A DNA stretch of 64,000 nucleotides, taken from Ascaphus truei. Its lineage: Eukaryota; Chordata; Amphibia; Anura; Ascaphidae. Positions 46,165 to 57,289 of the stretch are shown here, in pieces. The stretch lies in the NCBI GenBank assembly GCA_036426205.1, contig CM071568.1, positions 228,700,897 to 228,764,896 on the forward strand, in the 5' to 3' direction. How positions within the stretch are numbered: the first letter of the stretch is position 1; each line of letters starts with the position of its first letter. Both the position numbers and the translations under genes were made by a program. The notes beneath the pieces were generated by a model. It had not been told where the DNA came from, made no database searches, and saw only the letters and a list, made by a program, of their open reading frames with translations.

Positions 46165-46736
46165 ACTAGCTGATATACCCGGCGTTGCCCGTGATGTAAT
46201 GTCCTGGCTCCCCCATCCTCCCTCAACTCCCTTCCCCCCCTCTTCACAGCTGTTCAGGCTTTCCCCCCTTCTCTACTGACTCCCAGCTGCAGGAGGAGGG
46301 GGGTCCTTCCGGGCGACGCCATCTTACCCCCACTCGGTGCCGCGAGGCATCTGCAGGAGGAAGGCTGCCTGCCCACTGCCTGTCCCCCCGCCGGGAAGGG
46401 AGGGAAGTAAGCGCCAGGGAGGGAGGGGTGGGAGGGAAGTGAGCGCCGGGGAGGGAAGTGAGCGCCGGGGAGGGAAGTGAGCGCCGGGGAGGGGAGGGAA
46501 GTAAGCGCCGGGGAGGGAGGGCCGGGGAGGGAGGGAAGTGAGCGTTGGCGGCTGGGCAAGGAGGGCCGCGACGCGCTTCCCCTCCATCCATGAGCCGGTG
46601 CAGGGCGGCGCACGTGAGGGTGAGTGTGATGGGGGGGAGAGGACAGAGAGAGTGAGAGAGTGTGTGAGAGTGTGTGAGTGTGTGTGAGAGAGTGTGAGTG
46701 TGTGTGTGAGAGAGTGTGAGTGTGTGTGTGAGAGAG

Positions 46737-46817
<81 letters not shown>

Positions 46818-46935
46818 GCCGAGGGGGAAGAGAGTGGCAGTTGGGTGACGTCAGAGCCACCAATCTGATTGGCCAGAGGCTGAGGACCAATCAGATTCAC
46901 CGCAGCTAGTACTAACCTTTCGATTTTATATATTA
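46165..46935. mobile_element. Repeat beginning 'gctgatatacccggcg' with internal minisatellites
   Basis: Starts 'tagctgatatacccggcgtt', continues with a GC-rich 'gggaagtgagcgccgggg' minisatellite (46405-46545), then a (GT)n/(GA)n tract (46640-46816), and ends 'tcgattttatatatta'. The start motif recurs at about 4231-4252, just left of the G-rich block. Class unknown. Long minus-strand frames (46244-46969) are artefacts. Confidence 0.45.
46640..46816. repeat. (GT)n with GTGAGAGA interruptions
   Basis: Mixed 'gtgtgagagagt' units give way to a long (GT)n tract, interrupted once by 'gggg'. Confidence 0.9.
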
Positions 46936-47615
46936 AGATATTGCATTCAGAATTTATGTTTACAAGCATTAGATATAAATAAAAATACAGGTTTTTTTTA
47001 TATAAATTCTATCAATCTGGTTTTCAATATGATCCAATGTATTAAAATTTATTTCAAACACTGAATTATTTAGTTATTTATAAAAAATGTTTTACCAGGA
47101 AGTAATACATTGAGAGTTACCTCTCGTTTTAAAGTATTGTATTGTATTGTATGTCTTTATTTATATAGCGCCATTAATGTACATAGCCCTTCACAGTAGT
47201 AATACATGTGGTAATCAAATAAATAACAGATAATATAAATAACATATCATGGGAATAAGTGCTTCAGACATAAAAGTAACATTAAGGAAGAGGAGTCCCT
47301 GCTCCGAGGAGCTTTCAGTCTAATTGGTAGGTAGGGAGAATGTACAGAGACAGCCTGACTTTATTTCCTGCTTGTCCAGGTAAGCACACTTCCCTTTGGA
47401 ATGTACAGAGACAGTAGGAGGGAGTTCTGGTAAGTGCGTCTGCAGGGGCCAAACTTTATGTATCATGTGTTCAGAATATTCACAGTGCTATTCATATGTT
47501 CTTTAAGCAAGTGTGTCTTAAGGTGGGTCTTAAAGGTGGATAGAGAGGGTACTAGTCGGGTACTGAGAGGAAGGGCATTCCAGAGGTGTGGGGCAGTCAG
47601 TGAAAAAAGGTTTAA

Positions 47616-47941
47616 AGCTGCAGTTCAAGCAATATCCTGCATGTGTGTTTTTTTTTTTTAATAAATGAGTTCTGTAGTAAGAAAAAATACTTTTAGCATT
47701 TTCTGTTTAAAAAAAAACTTTGAAAGAAAAGACCAATTTTCTTGAATTCTATTAATACAAGCATGCTTGTTCATATAGCAACGATTTACATTCCCCATAT
47801 TTAAAGATGTCACCAAAATTTGACGATCAATAGACGGAGACTGAATTGACTGGCAGCTATGCAGTTTTTTAGGTAAGTAGAGATTGCCCAGATGAAACCA
47901 TTGAAGTTAAAAAAAAAAAAACAGGAGCCTGAACTGCAGCT
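47616..47941. mobile_element. TTAA-flanked MITE nested in the LINE
   Basis: Ends 'agctgcagttcaag' and 'cctgaactgcagct' are inverted, and both flanks are TTAA (47612-47615 and 47942-47945), the target of piggyBac and Kolobok elements. Removing it and one TTAA makes the flanking LINE sequence continuous. 326 bp, AT-rich, non-coding. Kolobok/T2-like is my preferred reading because ends do not start CCC as in piggyBac. Confidence 0.65.
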
Positions 47942-48159
47942 TTAATGCGGGAGAGGGGTTTAGATACAAAGTATGTCTTGGACACAGAGTTATAATGGCA
48001 ATACAAGGTTACATTAAATGAACAGGGATGTACATTATATTTAAAGACATTGCATGAACCATTTAAATATAATATGTTATAGGCGTATGTATCAGTCACA
48101 GACCAGATTAAAATGTGAGCCATCTTGAATGAACTTTGACTGGTGGCCACTTAGAGTGT

Positions 48160-48527
48160 CAAGAAGAAGAGTATAGATGTGTAGCACTGCCGCAATTTCC
48201 AGCTCCCAGTGAAACCGGAAAAATGATGAGGTAAGCTTTCAATTGAACAACAGGTCAGGTTTTATTGCAGGGTGGTGCAGCAAGGGACACGGAACAACAC
48301 TAACGCACCTACGCGTTTCGTGCACTAAGCACTTTATCAAGACCTTGATAAAGTGCTTAGTGCACGAAACGCGTAGGTGCGTTAGTGTTGTTCCGTTGTC
48401 CCCTTGCTGCACCACCCTGCAATAAAACCTGACATGTTGTTCAATTGAAAGCTTACCTCATCATTTTTCCGGTTTCACTGGGAGCTGGAAATTGCGGCAG
48501 TGCTACACATCTATACTCTTCTTCTTG
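48160..48527. repeat. 368-bp near-perfect palindrome
   Basis: Arms of about 183 bp from 'caagaagaagagtatagatg' to its complement, centred at 48342 within 'tatcaagaccttgata'. Each arm carries 'acgcgtttcgtgcac' and a 'caataaaacctg' polyadenylation-like signal in one orientation. Mismatches are few ('acacggaac' against 'gttccgttgtcc'). Confidence 0.9.
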
Positions 48528-48849
48528 CTGCATACTTACCTGGATGAACAGCACGCCCTGGATATCGAGGAGTCCTGCTAGCACCAAGGTAAAGGGCCAT
48601 AGTGCCCCCACATATATGTATATGGTTACCGGTGCCTGTTATTACGTCCTATTGGTTACTAGGAGGGGCCATTATGGGGTTTCTTTCTGTGATGGTCAAG
48701 TGGACCTCACTAGACTCCTAGCCCTTACCTGACAAATTACCACATCATTTATGGACTTTCTCATGTTATCCAGTATTATCTACATATGTCATGGAGGAAT
48801 TCTGACCGATTTTGACGCATCACAAACACACTTTTTTTTTTTTTTTTTT
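48162..48849. mobile_element. 688-bp insertion with 14-bp flanking repeats, carrying a palindrome
   Basis: Flanked by 'cacttagagtgtca' (48148-48161) and 'cacttagtgtgtca' (48850-48863), 13 of 14 matching, likely a target duplication. It begins with the palindrome 48160-48527 and ends with a T-tract (about 48832-48849). Confidence 0.5.
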
Positions 48850-49834
48850 CACTTAGTGTGTCAGACTGTTCCAGTTTTGGGGTGCACAGTAAGAGAAGGT
48901 GGAGTGGTGGACTCTTTGTTGAACCTTGGGACCATGAACAGTCTTTTGGAGTCAGATCTCAGGTGATAAGAGCTGCGTGTGATAGGGGTGATGAGCTTGT
49001 ACAGATAGCCAAGTAGCTTGCCCTGAAAGTATTTGAAGGCAAGACAGGAAAAATTAACTTTGCGTCTGGACTCAAGTCATGGCCAATCTAGGTCTTTCGC
49101 AGTGATGTGTGTTGCAGTTACATTGAAGGACAATGCGGCATATTGAGTTGAAGAGAGTGTCTAGTTTTCTAAGGTGAGTTTGGGCTTTGTACCATACATT
49201 ATGTCCCAATAGTCTGTAATTATCATTAGTATCTGCTGTGCAATGCACTTTCTAACCAGCTGGCTTAGGGAGGAATAGTTAATATAAAGTACACCTTGCT
49301 GGCATAGGTTTTGGATGTCAGGGTTTCAATGTGCAACTCAAATGTTAAATGGGAGTCAAACCATATGCCCAGATATTTAAAACTAGTGACAGGGGTAGGA
49401 TGGTATTAAAGTTATGAAGCCTTCACACATATGACGCACATTTATGGTTTGGAGCCTACTACTTTTATGTACTAAAATATTGACGCACAATAAAAATGTA
49501 AATATGATCTGAGCTCGAGACACGCAATGTTATGGTTGTTAAAAAGAATTTATAATGACCAAAATATAACATGTAATTCACTTGTCTAACCACTAGATGT
49601 CCCTCTGACATCAAAAGTCTATGCAGCCTGAACTTGCTGTAGTTGAAATGTGTAGCAGGTGTTAGTCCTGATGAAATGCAGTTTCATTGTCATACCTTAT
49701 AATAACATGCCAACATTAAATCTCTTGAGAAATGAAAATATGGTGTACAGAGCTTTGAAACCCTCACAGGGTCTATACACTTGAAAAAGAAACCTGTGAT
49801 GCTTTGAAAACTACTGGTATGTGCACTATAACTT

Positions 49835-51235
49835 CATATACTTGTATGAAGAACACTTATCGTCGTTGCAGAGGTAAAAGTCATGAACCATATTCTTCGA
49901 GTTCTGAGGAAACGGCGATTAAATGTTCTTTTTGACATTATTTCGAAATCATATTTAATGAGTTTTATGTTTTGGTAGCTATGAACTATGAGTAAATAGG
50001 CACTTAATGAGTTTTTCAATAGAAATATCAAGACATTCCAAGTCAGGAAATCCATTTAATGCGTTTTTGCCCACAATGCACTTAATGAGTTTTTACTTCT
50101 ACAGCGATGTTATGTGGGCAGGCCCAACATCAGGTGCAAAAAATTGTTATTAAACTGGCGCTCTATACAAAAAAGTGCAATTCTTATTTATGAGAAAAAT
50201 GTTCTGTGACATCAAATCATTCTAAGGGGCCTATGCAGAGAGCAGCGCTATTTCGAAATTCGCCATTTTTTGGAGAAAATCGCGCAGAAAGCAGCAGAAA
50301 ATGGCGAGTTCCGAAAAACGCGCCAATTTTTCTTTTCTATTTGTAAAACTCGCCTCGCGGCTGGCGAGAACCTCAATCTCGCCAGTTTTAAAAATATCCT
50401 AATGCAGAGAGGCGCGAACGGCATCTAGCGGCTGTTCGCGCCAATAAAATGGCGCGATTGTCTCCGTTTTGCCTCGCCAGAAAAAACTGCCGCTCGCGGC
50501 CATTGCAAAGGGAAAAAAAAAGGCGCGAATTTGTTTTAACACATTTCTGAAGCGCGCATCTCGCCAATTTAAACTCGCCACACGCATCCATGTTAAACAT
50601 AGCAGAATTCGCACTTTTCTGCATATGGAGATTAAAACTCTCCAAAAAAGCTACTTTTTAATAGATTCGCCAATTTTAAAATTCGCTGCTCTCTGCATAG
50701 GCCCCTTAGGTGTAATACCAAACAGTGCAAAAAAAACGTAAAAAAATAAAGATATTTTATAAACTTCTGGTGCGCAGGGGGAACAGGGGGTGAAGGCTGG
50801 GCAGAGCTTAGTGCAAATTCATGAATTAATCATTTTGGACACTTGCAGCTGGAGAAAAACTAGTGAAGATATGAAACTATAAATTACTTAGAGGTCACCT
50901 GGGACCCCAAATTTGGTGAGAATTTAGCAAAAAAGCACACTAAGTGAATATTGTCAAATACTGGTAAATATTGGCAAATATTCACGATTACTATAAATAT
51001 TTGGATGACAACAATGGGACTGTGCATTTTCGTTTTTTCAAATTGCTTTTTTTTTTTTACCTTTTTTGCCATTTGCAAATGTCTTTAATAATTTGTGTGA
51101 TCTTTCCCAAAGCTAACTCTGCATTCTCCCTGCTGCAAAATCCTGTTAATGTTTCAGCTGCTCCTAGTCATCCTCCTTACAGAAAGGAAAACGTACTCCA
51201 AGACAATAAATCAGGTGACCATCTCATTACGTGTT
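49835..51235 (+). mobile_element. Repeat family H, plus copy (interrupted by a MITE)
   Basis: 49835-50110 and 50755-51235 correspond, in reverse order and complement, to 61890-62146 and 61378-61870. Landmarks: 'gaagaacacttatcgtcg', 'cttaatgagttttt', 'gggcagagcttagtgcaaat', 'aaagctaactctgcattctc' and 'gacaataaatcaggtgacca'. The copy is split by the MITE at 50225-50706. No recognisable protein. Confidence 0.7.
50225..50706. mobile_element. MITE family M, copy 3
   Basis: 482 bp, 'aggggcctatgcagagagc' to 'gctctctgcataggcccct'. Inserted in repeat family H. Aligns with 39128-39619. Confidence 0.75.
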
Positions 51236-51236
51236 A

Positions 51237-51418
51237 TGGCTATCTCACAGAAACGCTGCAACATTTCTGTAGCCAGACTAATGGCCCATCGAATTAACAC
51301 AGCGACTCCCATACGTTTGAATGGGACTGCAGGGACCCCCACTGTGTTAATCCGATGGGCCATTAGTCTGGCTGCAGAAATATCACAGAAATGTTGCAGC
51401 GTTTCTGTTAGTTAGCCA
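51237..51418. repeat. Palindromic MITE of the 'atgggccattagtct' family
   Basis: Left 'tggctatctcacagaaacgc' pairs with right 'gcgtttctgttagttagcca'. Centre includes 'gggactgcagggaccccc'. Related to 37344-37621, 11497-11710 and 60362-60500. Confidence 0.75.
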
Positions 51419-52080
51419 CAGATTTTCCTAAGGCAAGCCAGAGAGAACAGGTGAGAAGTGTAGAGCGATAAAGGAAAAGATGATCATTTTGTAGTGTGTA
51501 CAGAGATTAATAGGCAAACAGCAGAGATAGCTCAGGAGGTCAAAACCAGATAAGCGTGTAGAAGAGCAGAAGATCATTTGAGCAGCAGCATTTTAAATGG
51601 AATTTGAGAGAGAGGTGTGAAGCAGGAAGGCAAGATAAAAGAATGCTGCAGTAATTAAAACGGGAGAGAATAAGCATGTATTAGTGTTTTAGGTGACATG
51701 GGAAAAGGAATAAACTTATTTTTGCAAATTTGCAGAAAAAGAAACTAGGTTTAGTAAGATGCTACAGAATTATTGGGGTAAAGGTCCCCCCAATTGACTT
51801 GTGCTGCAGAGCATTAGGCCTGGGGTCCGGTGCGCCCGGCGGCGCAGGCGGCCACACGCGACTTCCCCACCAGCAGGGGAATCCTGCGGAGCCGGTCCCG
51901 GTCCCCCCTGGCTGCACAGCTCACTACATGCTGTGATGCGTCAGCCGCTATGGGACACAAGAAAATGGTGATCCCTAGCGTTGACGCGTCACGTGGTGTG
52001 GCTGTGAACCAATGAGGAGGGGAGGCTTCGGGAGGAGGAGAGGCTTCGGGGAGCGGGGAGGAGTGTGGAGTGAAAGCAGC

Positions 52081-52216
52081 GTGAGTGCCTGTCTGTGTGT
52101 GTGTCTGAGTGCGTGCGTGCCTGTCTGTGTGTGTGTATGTGTGTGCCTGAGTGCGTGAGTGCCTGCCTCTGTGTGTGTGTGTGTATGTGTATGAGTATGA
52201 GTGCCTGTATGCGTGC

Positions 52217-52277
<61 letters not shown>

Positions 52278-52406
52278 TACCTGCATGTGTGTGTATGTGT
52301 GTGTCTGAGTGCGTGAGTGCCTGCCTCTGTCTGTGTGTGTGTCTGTGTGTGTGCCTGAGTGTGTGTGTGTGTGTGTTTGTGTGTGTATGTGTGTGTGTAT
52401 GAGTGC
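52081..52406. repeat. (GT)n and 'gtgcctgtctgt' expanded tract
   Basis: Degenerate 'tgtgtctgagtgcgtgagtg' units around a pure (GT)n core (about 52216-52270). Cysteine/valine and histidine/threonine frames across it are artefacts. Confidence 0.9.
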
Positions 52407-52896
52407 CAGCCCGAGCCCGTGGAGGGAGGGGGGGGGAGAGTAGCGGGTCCCTCCGCTCAAGCCACGCCCCACCTCCCGCTCAAACCTCCCACTCCCGCCC
52501 ACCTCCCGCTCCGGCTCCCGCTCCCTACATACCGCATATCGCGGTCTGTGTATGTCAGCGCCCCGCCTGTCTGCAGTGCGGGAGCGCTGACGGAGGGACC
52601 GGGGCCTTAGCCTTATACCCACATAATGATAATGAATTGCTGCATCCGGAATCAAATAAAAATGAACTGTGGAGCTTATATGGTTTAACCCCTAGTTGGG
52701 ACGTGGTCTAGCAAGACTATGAAGGGTTGTCTAGGTGAAGTCCCAAGACCCACCGAGACCCGATACATAAGTCCTGCAACACAATATACCAGTGCACCTG
52801 GGGAAGCCCCGAGTTCCAAAGTGGTATAAAAGTACTCACATAATGTCTTTGAATCATCCGGTTATTCGTGTGCACCACGCTGTTTGAAGATACAGA

Positions 52897-53205
52897 GGGA
52901 AATCGCCATCACTGGGAAGGAGGGTGAGACAGCGGGTACGGCCGCACAGCAAAAATAGCGAGGCTGGACTGTGCTATTTAAATGACTTTATTGAAGCATA
53001 GGAAAGTTAAAACAAGAGGAGGGGTGAGAAAAAGCCAATAACGGGTGAAACGCGTTAGACGCGCGGGGGGGGTGCCACCCCTCCTCTTGTTTTAACTTTC
53101 CTATGCTTCAATAAAGACATTTAAATAGCACAGTCCAGCCTCACTATTTTTGCTGTGCTGCCGTGCCCGCTGTCTCACCCTCCTTCTCAGTGATGGCGAT
53201 TTCCC
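52897..53205. repeat. Inverted repeat with a 'gaaacgcgt' loop
   Basis: Arms 'gggaaatcgccatcac' (from 52897) and 'gtgatggcgatttccc' (to 53205), about 130 bp each, with a loop of about 40 bases containing 'gggtgaaacgcgttag'. 'tgcttcaataaag' in the right arm gives a polyadenylation-like signal. Similar architecture to 48160-48527. Confidence 0.8.
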
Positions 53206-53376
53206 TAGGTTTAGTAAGAGCATTTTAATGAGGGGAGATAGAGGGAGGTGTCGAATGTAACTCCTAGAAAGCATATATTTTCGAGACACGTGTTGACTGT
53301 TATGGAGAAGGGAACAATGGAGCCTTGTTTGGAGGGAGTATGAGAAGCTCCATTCTAACCATATTAAGCTTTAGGC

Positions 53377-54507
53377 CAGGCCTGCACAACTTGTAAAGTG
53401 AGAAGGGCCGAACTGCTCCAAGGAAAACAGATTTGGGCCGCACGGGTAAAGTCATCATCATCATCGTCATATATCTCCCCCAGCACCCCTCATCATCATC
53501 ATCATCATCATCATATATCTCCCCCAGCACCCCTCATCATCATCATATACCTCCCCCAGCACCCCTCATCATCATATATCTCCCCCAGAACCCCTCACTA
53601 TCATCATCTCGCCCAGCACCCCTCATCATCATATATCTCCCCAACACCCCTCATCATTATCATCATATATCTCCCCCAACACCCTTCATCCTCATCATAT
53701 ATCTCCCCCAGCACCCCTCATCATCATCATATATCTCCCCCAACACCCCTCATCATCATATATCTCCCCCAACACACCTCATCATCATATATCTCCCCAG
53801 CACCCCTCATCATCATCATATCTTCTCCCTCCTTCAGATCATCATCATATATTCCACCCCTCCCCCAGATCATCATCATCATATCTCCCCCCCCCACCCC
53901 ATATGCCTACCTGATTAGGTTTTGGGCCGCAAGGGTAAATTATCATCATCTCATCATCATATATCTAACCCAGCACCCACCATCATCATATATCTCCCCC
54001 AGAACCCCTCATCGTCATCATATATATCTCCCCCAGCACCCCTCATCATCATCATATATCTCGCCCAGCATCCCTCATCATCATATATCTCCCCCAGCAC
54101 CCCTCACCATCATCATATCTTCTCCCCCCCTTCAGATCATCATCATATCATCTCCCCCCCAGATAATTATCATCATCATATCTCCCCCCCCCCACCCCCA
54201 TATGCCTACATGATTAGGAGTCAGGCGATGGGAGACGCTGGTATAATGTGGTTGCAGCGGCGGGCAGCAGAATAAACTCTGAGCAGAGCAGGCAGGACTG
54301 CACGAGGTAGAAGCACGTGCTCACATTTGTAGCATACACCGGAAGTGCCAGGTCACACTGCTAGAGCGTGCTCCGACCCTGCCATCCTGAGAGCGGGCTG
54401 AGAGTGGGCTCAGGGGTGCCGGGGGAGGAGAGCGAGCAAAGCCAGGAAAGCTGTCGCGGGCTACACAGAGAGTGTGGGCACGGCGGGCCATATGTTGTGC
54501 AAGCCTG
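53377..54507. mobile_element. hAT-type element with internal minisatellite, intact ends
   Basis: 1131 bp. Ends 'caggcctgcacaac' and 'gttgtgcaagcctg' are inverted; the flanks are identical 8-mers 'ctttaggc' at 53369-53376 and 54508-54515. Next to the left end is 'gaagggccgaactgctcc', next to the right end 'gcgggccatatgttg'. The inside is mostly the minisatellite at 53446-54185. No transposase. Confidence 0.85.
53446..54185. repeat. ATC-rich minisatellite, ~28-33 bp unit
   Basis: Units of the form 'atatatctcccccagcaccc' plus 'ctcatcatcatc', varying in the number of 'atc' and C. A larger duplication is visible: 'gggccgcacgggtaaa' at 53435 and 'gggccgcaagggtaaat' at 53924 each start an array. 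The 271- and 161-codon frames (SSSYISP-type) are artefacts. Confidence 0.9.
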
Positions 54508-54526
54508 CTTTAGGCTATGAAGTTTG

Positions 54527-54793
54527 TCATGGAAAAATTCAGTCCCACACTTATTATTTTTAGGCAAAAACAATCTGTTGAAAAACTTTATTGCAGCAAC
54601 TGCTTGCAAGAGTACATTCACATAAAAATCAGGACATGCTTCTGATCAAACATAAATAAACTGCACAATAGGCTCCAAGTAAGCTATCTCATGCCAGAAG
54701 AAGGGGTGGGCATATTTAATATCACAAAGTCAGCACTTATGACTTCATTGGACACTTACTTTTTTTCATCTTGTTTTTCTTACAGTTACTTGG
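54527..54793. repeat. Repeat family G, copy 1
   Basis: Begins 'catggaaaaattcagtccc' right after the hAT flank; contains 'ctttattgcagcaactgctt' and 'gaagaaggggtgggcatatt'. Same orientation as 63733-64000, inverted relative to 59282-59527. Confidence 0.85.
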
Positions 54794-55111
54794 TGATACA
54801 TTTTGCAATATATTTGAGCAGATTAAGTAAAAAGAAAACTCATGTGCTAAGCTACCTCATCTTTCTCAAGGCCGACAGCTGGTACATCTCTGACTCTATA
54901 AGGGGGAGTTAATAGATAAGACGAGGGGCCCAGCTAAACAAAGAATTTAGTTTCAGCATTGCGGAAAGTTTGAAGGAAAAAATTGTTTTACACACACACA
55001 CACACAATTTAACTTAACCCATAACGCAATGAAACACACAACTTGACTTTTCTTATAGCTATGGAAAACAAAACCCTGGTTACAGCTATGCATAGGATTA
55101 ATGTAAAAATA

Positions 55112-55375
55112 TTATCCCTCCATAAGGGCCACCCAGCCAGGGATTGCTGATAGGCTCTCTGTGATTTGTGACATGACTGCCTCAAATAAAGAGTCCCATG
55201 TTTTTATCAAGCCAGTTTTCAGGGACCGTTTTGGTCGAGCCAGGGTTGCCCCAGAGTGTTGTCTATTGAATGGCAAAGATACTAGGGGGTCAGCTGGGAG
55301 AGACTTGTGGAGGACATAAGAAAAAAATGGCAGAGCAGAAGTGGAAACATAGAAAGACGTATAATAGAGAGACAT
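55112..55375 (-). pseudogene. Unassigned minus-strand ORF fragment, transposon-like
   Basis: 87 codons, with 'SALPFFSYVLHKSLP', 'RQHSGATLARPKRSLKTG' and 'IPGWVALMEG'. It has the look of a transposon protein fragment but I recognise no domain. No neighbouring frame extends it. Confidence 0.25.
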
Positions 55376-56063
55376 TTCTTATAAATTGAAAGAAATAGTA
55401 ATATAGTGTGCTTGAGTAAATAGGTAACTAGAGAGTTAGGTAAATAAATAGATCAGTAGATGGGTGTAGGATAAGAAACACATATAGACAGAAAGGAACA
55501 TAAAAGAAGTACAGATGTAGCTAAATTTTTAGTCTCTCCAGAGCCGCGTTTGAAAAAGCTTAAACCCGAGGCTCAGGAGATAGTGCTACCGCGGTCACGC
55601 TTTGAGGGGTTCATGCTTCTGGATTTGAGCCCCACAGCGATAATTCTCTGGCACCGGGACAACTTGCCAAGTGCCAAAAACAGTAAATCTTATCATCATC
55701 CTCACCTTAACTCCAAGATGAAAACCCAGAGTAGGGTCCCTCTCCTGTGTCTCCCATCGCTCACGTGTTTTCCTGGCCTGATGTTTACCCTGTTCACTGT
55801 CTGCTCTCTCTTAATTTGTCTAACACCTCTCTACTGTCTGCAACCCCGTACCCCCATACTCTCGTTATCTGTTTGCCAGTTGTTTGTTAAGTGTGGTACC
55901 TCTGAGATATTTTCACCCTGGAGCATTGAGAGTGATTGACTGACACAGAGGGACATTTATCGCCTTTGCAGCAGGACAGTCTCTGATCAGGAACTTGCTG
56001 TTGCCTTCCCTGCAACCGATGTTCTATGTTGGACCTCTAAAGACTTATATCAAGTCCAGGTTT

Positions 56064-57289
56064 GTACAGTACAATAATGTGCAAAATAACTATTATCCAG
56101 ATATGGATAATATATTATTTGCTCATTATGAAACACATAAAACATCCACAAATCAAAACATGAATTTGTAATCTTAAAACCACTACATTGCATGTTAAAA
56201 TAAATCCAGCAGCCATTGCAAATATAAAAAAAAAAACTGCAGCTACACAAATGTCTATGAAATGTCACACAATGGAAGAAGATGGAAGAAGACCCCAGAA
56301 GACCCCAAAGAAGAAAGAAGGCACAGACGTTTATTTGTTATGGTTTTTTATTTTATGGCTTACCTGTGGATTGGTTCCTGTGGTTCCGGGTCGCCTGGAT
56401 TACGGAGAGTGGACATCTAATGGTGAGTAAACAAAAGAAAAGTTTATTATTGTAACTTTTACAGGTTTTTATGATTTTTCATTCATGTCTTTTATTTTTT
56501 CACTCCCATTTAATGCCCGTTAATGTATCTATGTATATAATACATTCACGGACACTGAATGGGTGTATTGTATGTGAATTTTGTATGTAAATGCATTGTA
56601 TTTTATGCTGTATTATTGCCCCTGTATGTTATGTTTATCTATCTGTATGGATAGACATACAGGGATAATAATTGATTGTTTGGCTCATGTTTAGGTTCTT
56701 TTCATGTATGGATAATGTATTTAGCATCTTTATTTTGTCATTGTTGTGAATAATGTAATTTGTATTTAGCTAAAGGCTTCTTTATGGTAGTAAGATTAGA
56801 ATGATGGTGGTTACTTTAAATTAGAATTGTTTTGGCAATGGTTTGGCTTTAGCAATTGAATAGGGAATTGTATAATTGATTTGTATTGTATTTTAATTGT
56901 TTGAGGAAATGGTTAATTGATTGATGCTAATTGTATTGATGTTGATTAGTTTCTAATTGATTTTCAGGATGGCATTGGTGGTTAGGGGACATTGTTCATA
57001 GTGTATTTTATTGTTACATATATTTTGCATGGTGTTATATGATGCACAGATTAATTGCATCATGTACACACTCAATGCAATTGTGTGACATTTCATAGAC
57101 ATTTGTGTAGCTGCAGTTTGGGTTTTTATATTTGCAATGGCTGCTGGATTTAGTTTAACATGCAATGTGGTGGTTTTAAGATTACAAATTCATGTTTTGA
57201 TTTGTGGATGTTTTATGTGTTTCATAATGGGCAAATAATATATTATCCATATCTGGATAATAGTTATTTTGCACATTATTGTACTGTAC
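56064..57289. mobile_element. Element with 210-bp terminal inverted repeats
   Basis: Left arm 56064-56273 starts 'gtacagtacaataatgtgc'; right arm 57080-57289 ends with its complement. Arms match closely. The 800-bp interior is AT-rich with no transposase; 56275-56430 has a short open frame (KKTPKKKEGTDVY) leading to a donor-like 'aatg|gtgagtaaa'. The arm motif 'ggataatagt(a/t)attttg' also occurs in repeat family F, so the two are related. Confidence 0.7.

Larger units (their letters stand above)
47140..49400 (-). pseudogene. L2/CR1-type LINE 3' part, minus strand, split by two insertions
   Basis: The plus strand begins at 47140 with the complement of a LINE tail (repeated ATTGT units, 'tttatatagcgccattaatg'). 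47440-47640 read on the minus strand gives a peptide close to TAPHLWNALPL-type endings (here TDCPTPLECPSSQ in a shifted frame, with STLSIHL after it). 48864-49400 on the minus strand contains FKYLGIWFDSHLTFELHI, the conserved region after the reverse transcriptase palm, and then broken frames with KLITPI-like and RSDSKRLF-like pieces. The LINE is interrupted at 47616-47941 and 48162-48849. Many stops and frameshifts mark it as an old copy. Confidence 0.6.

Noticed and set aside
46244..46969. 241- and 188-codon minus-strand frames with long HTHTHT runs
   Set aside because: Products of the (GT)n and GC-rich minisatellite tracts.
51975..52655. 226-codon minus-strand frame with HTHT repeats
   Set aside because: Complement of the (GT)n expansion; no recognisable domain outside it.
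53446..54185. Regular ~30-bp repeats that could suggest a CRISPR array
   Set aside because: Units are contiguous and variable with no unique spacers, in a vertebrate transposon; it is a minisatellite.
53398..54213. 271-codon frame of SSSYISP-type repeats
   Set aside because: Direct translation of the ATC/CCCC minisatellite; other frames are also open, and the element is non-coding.
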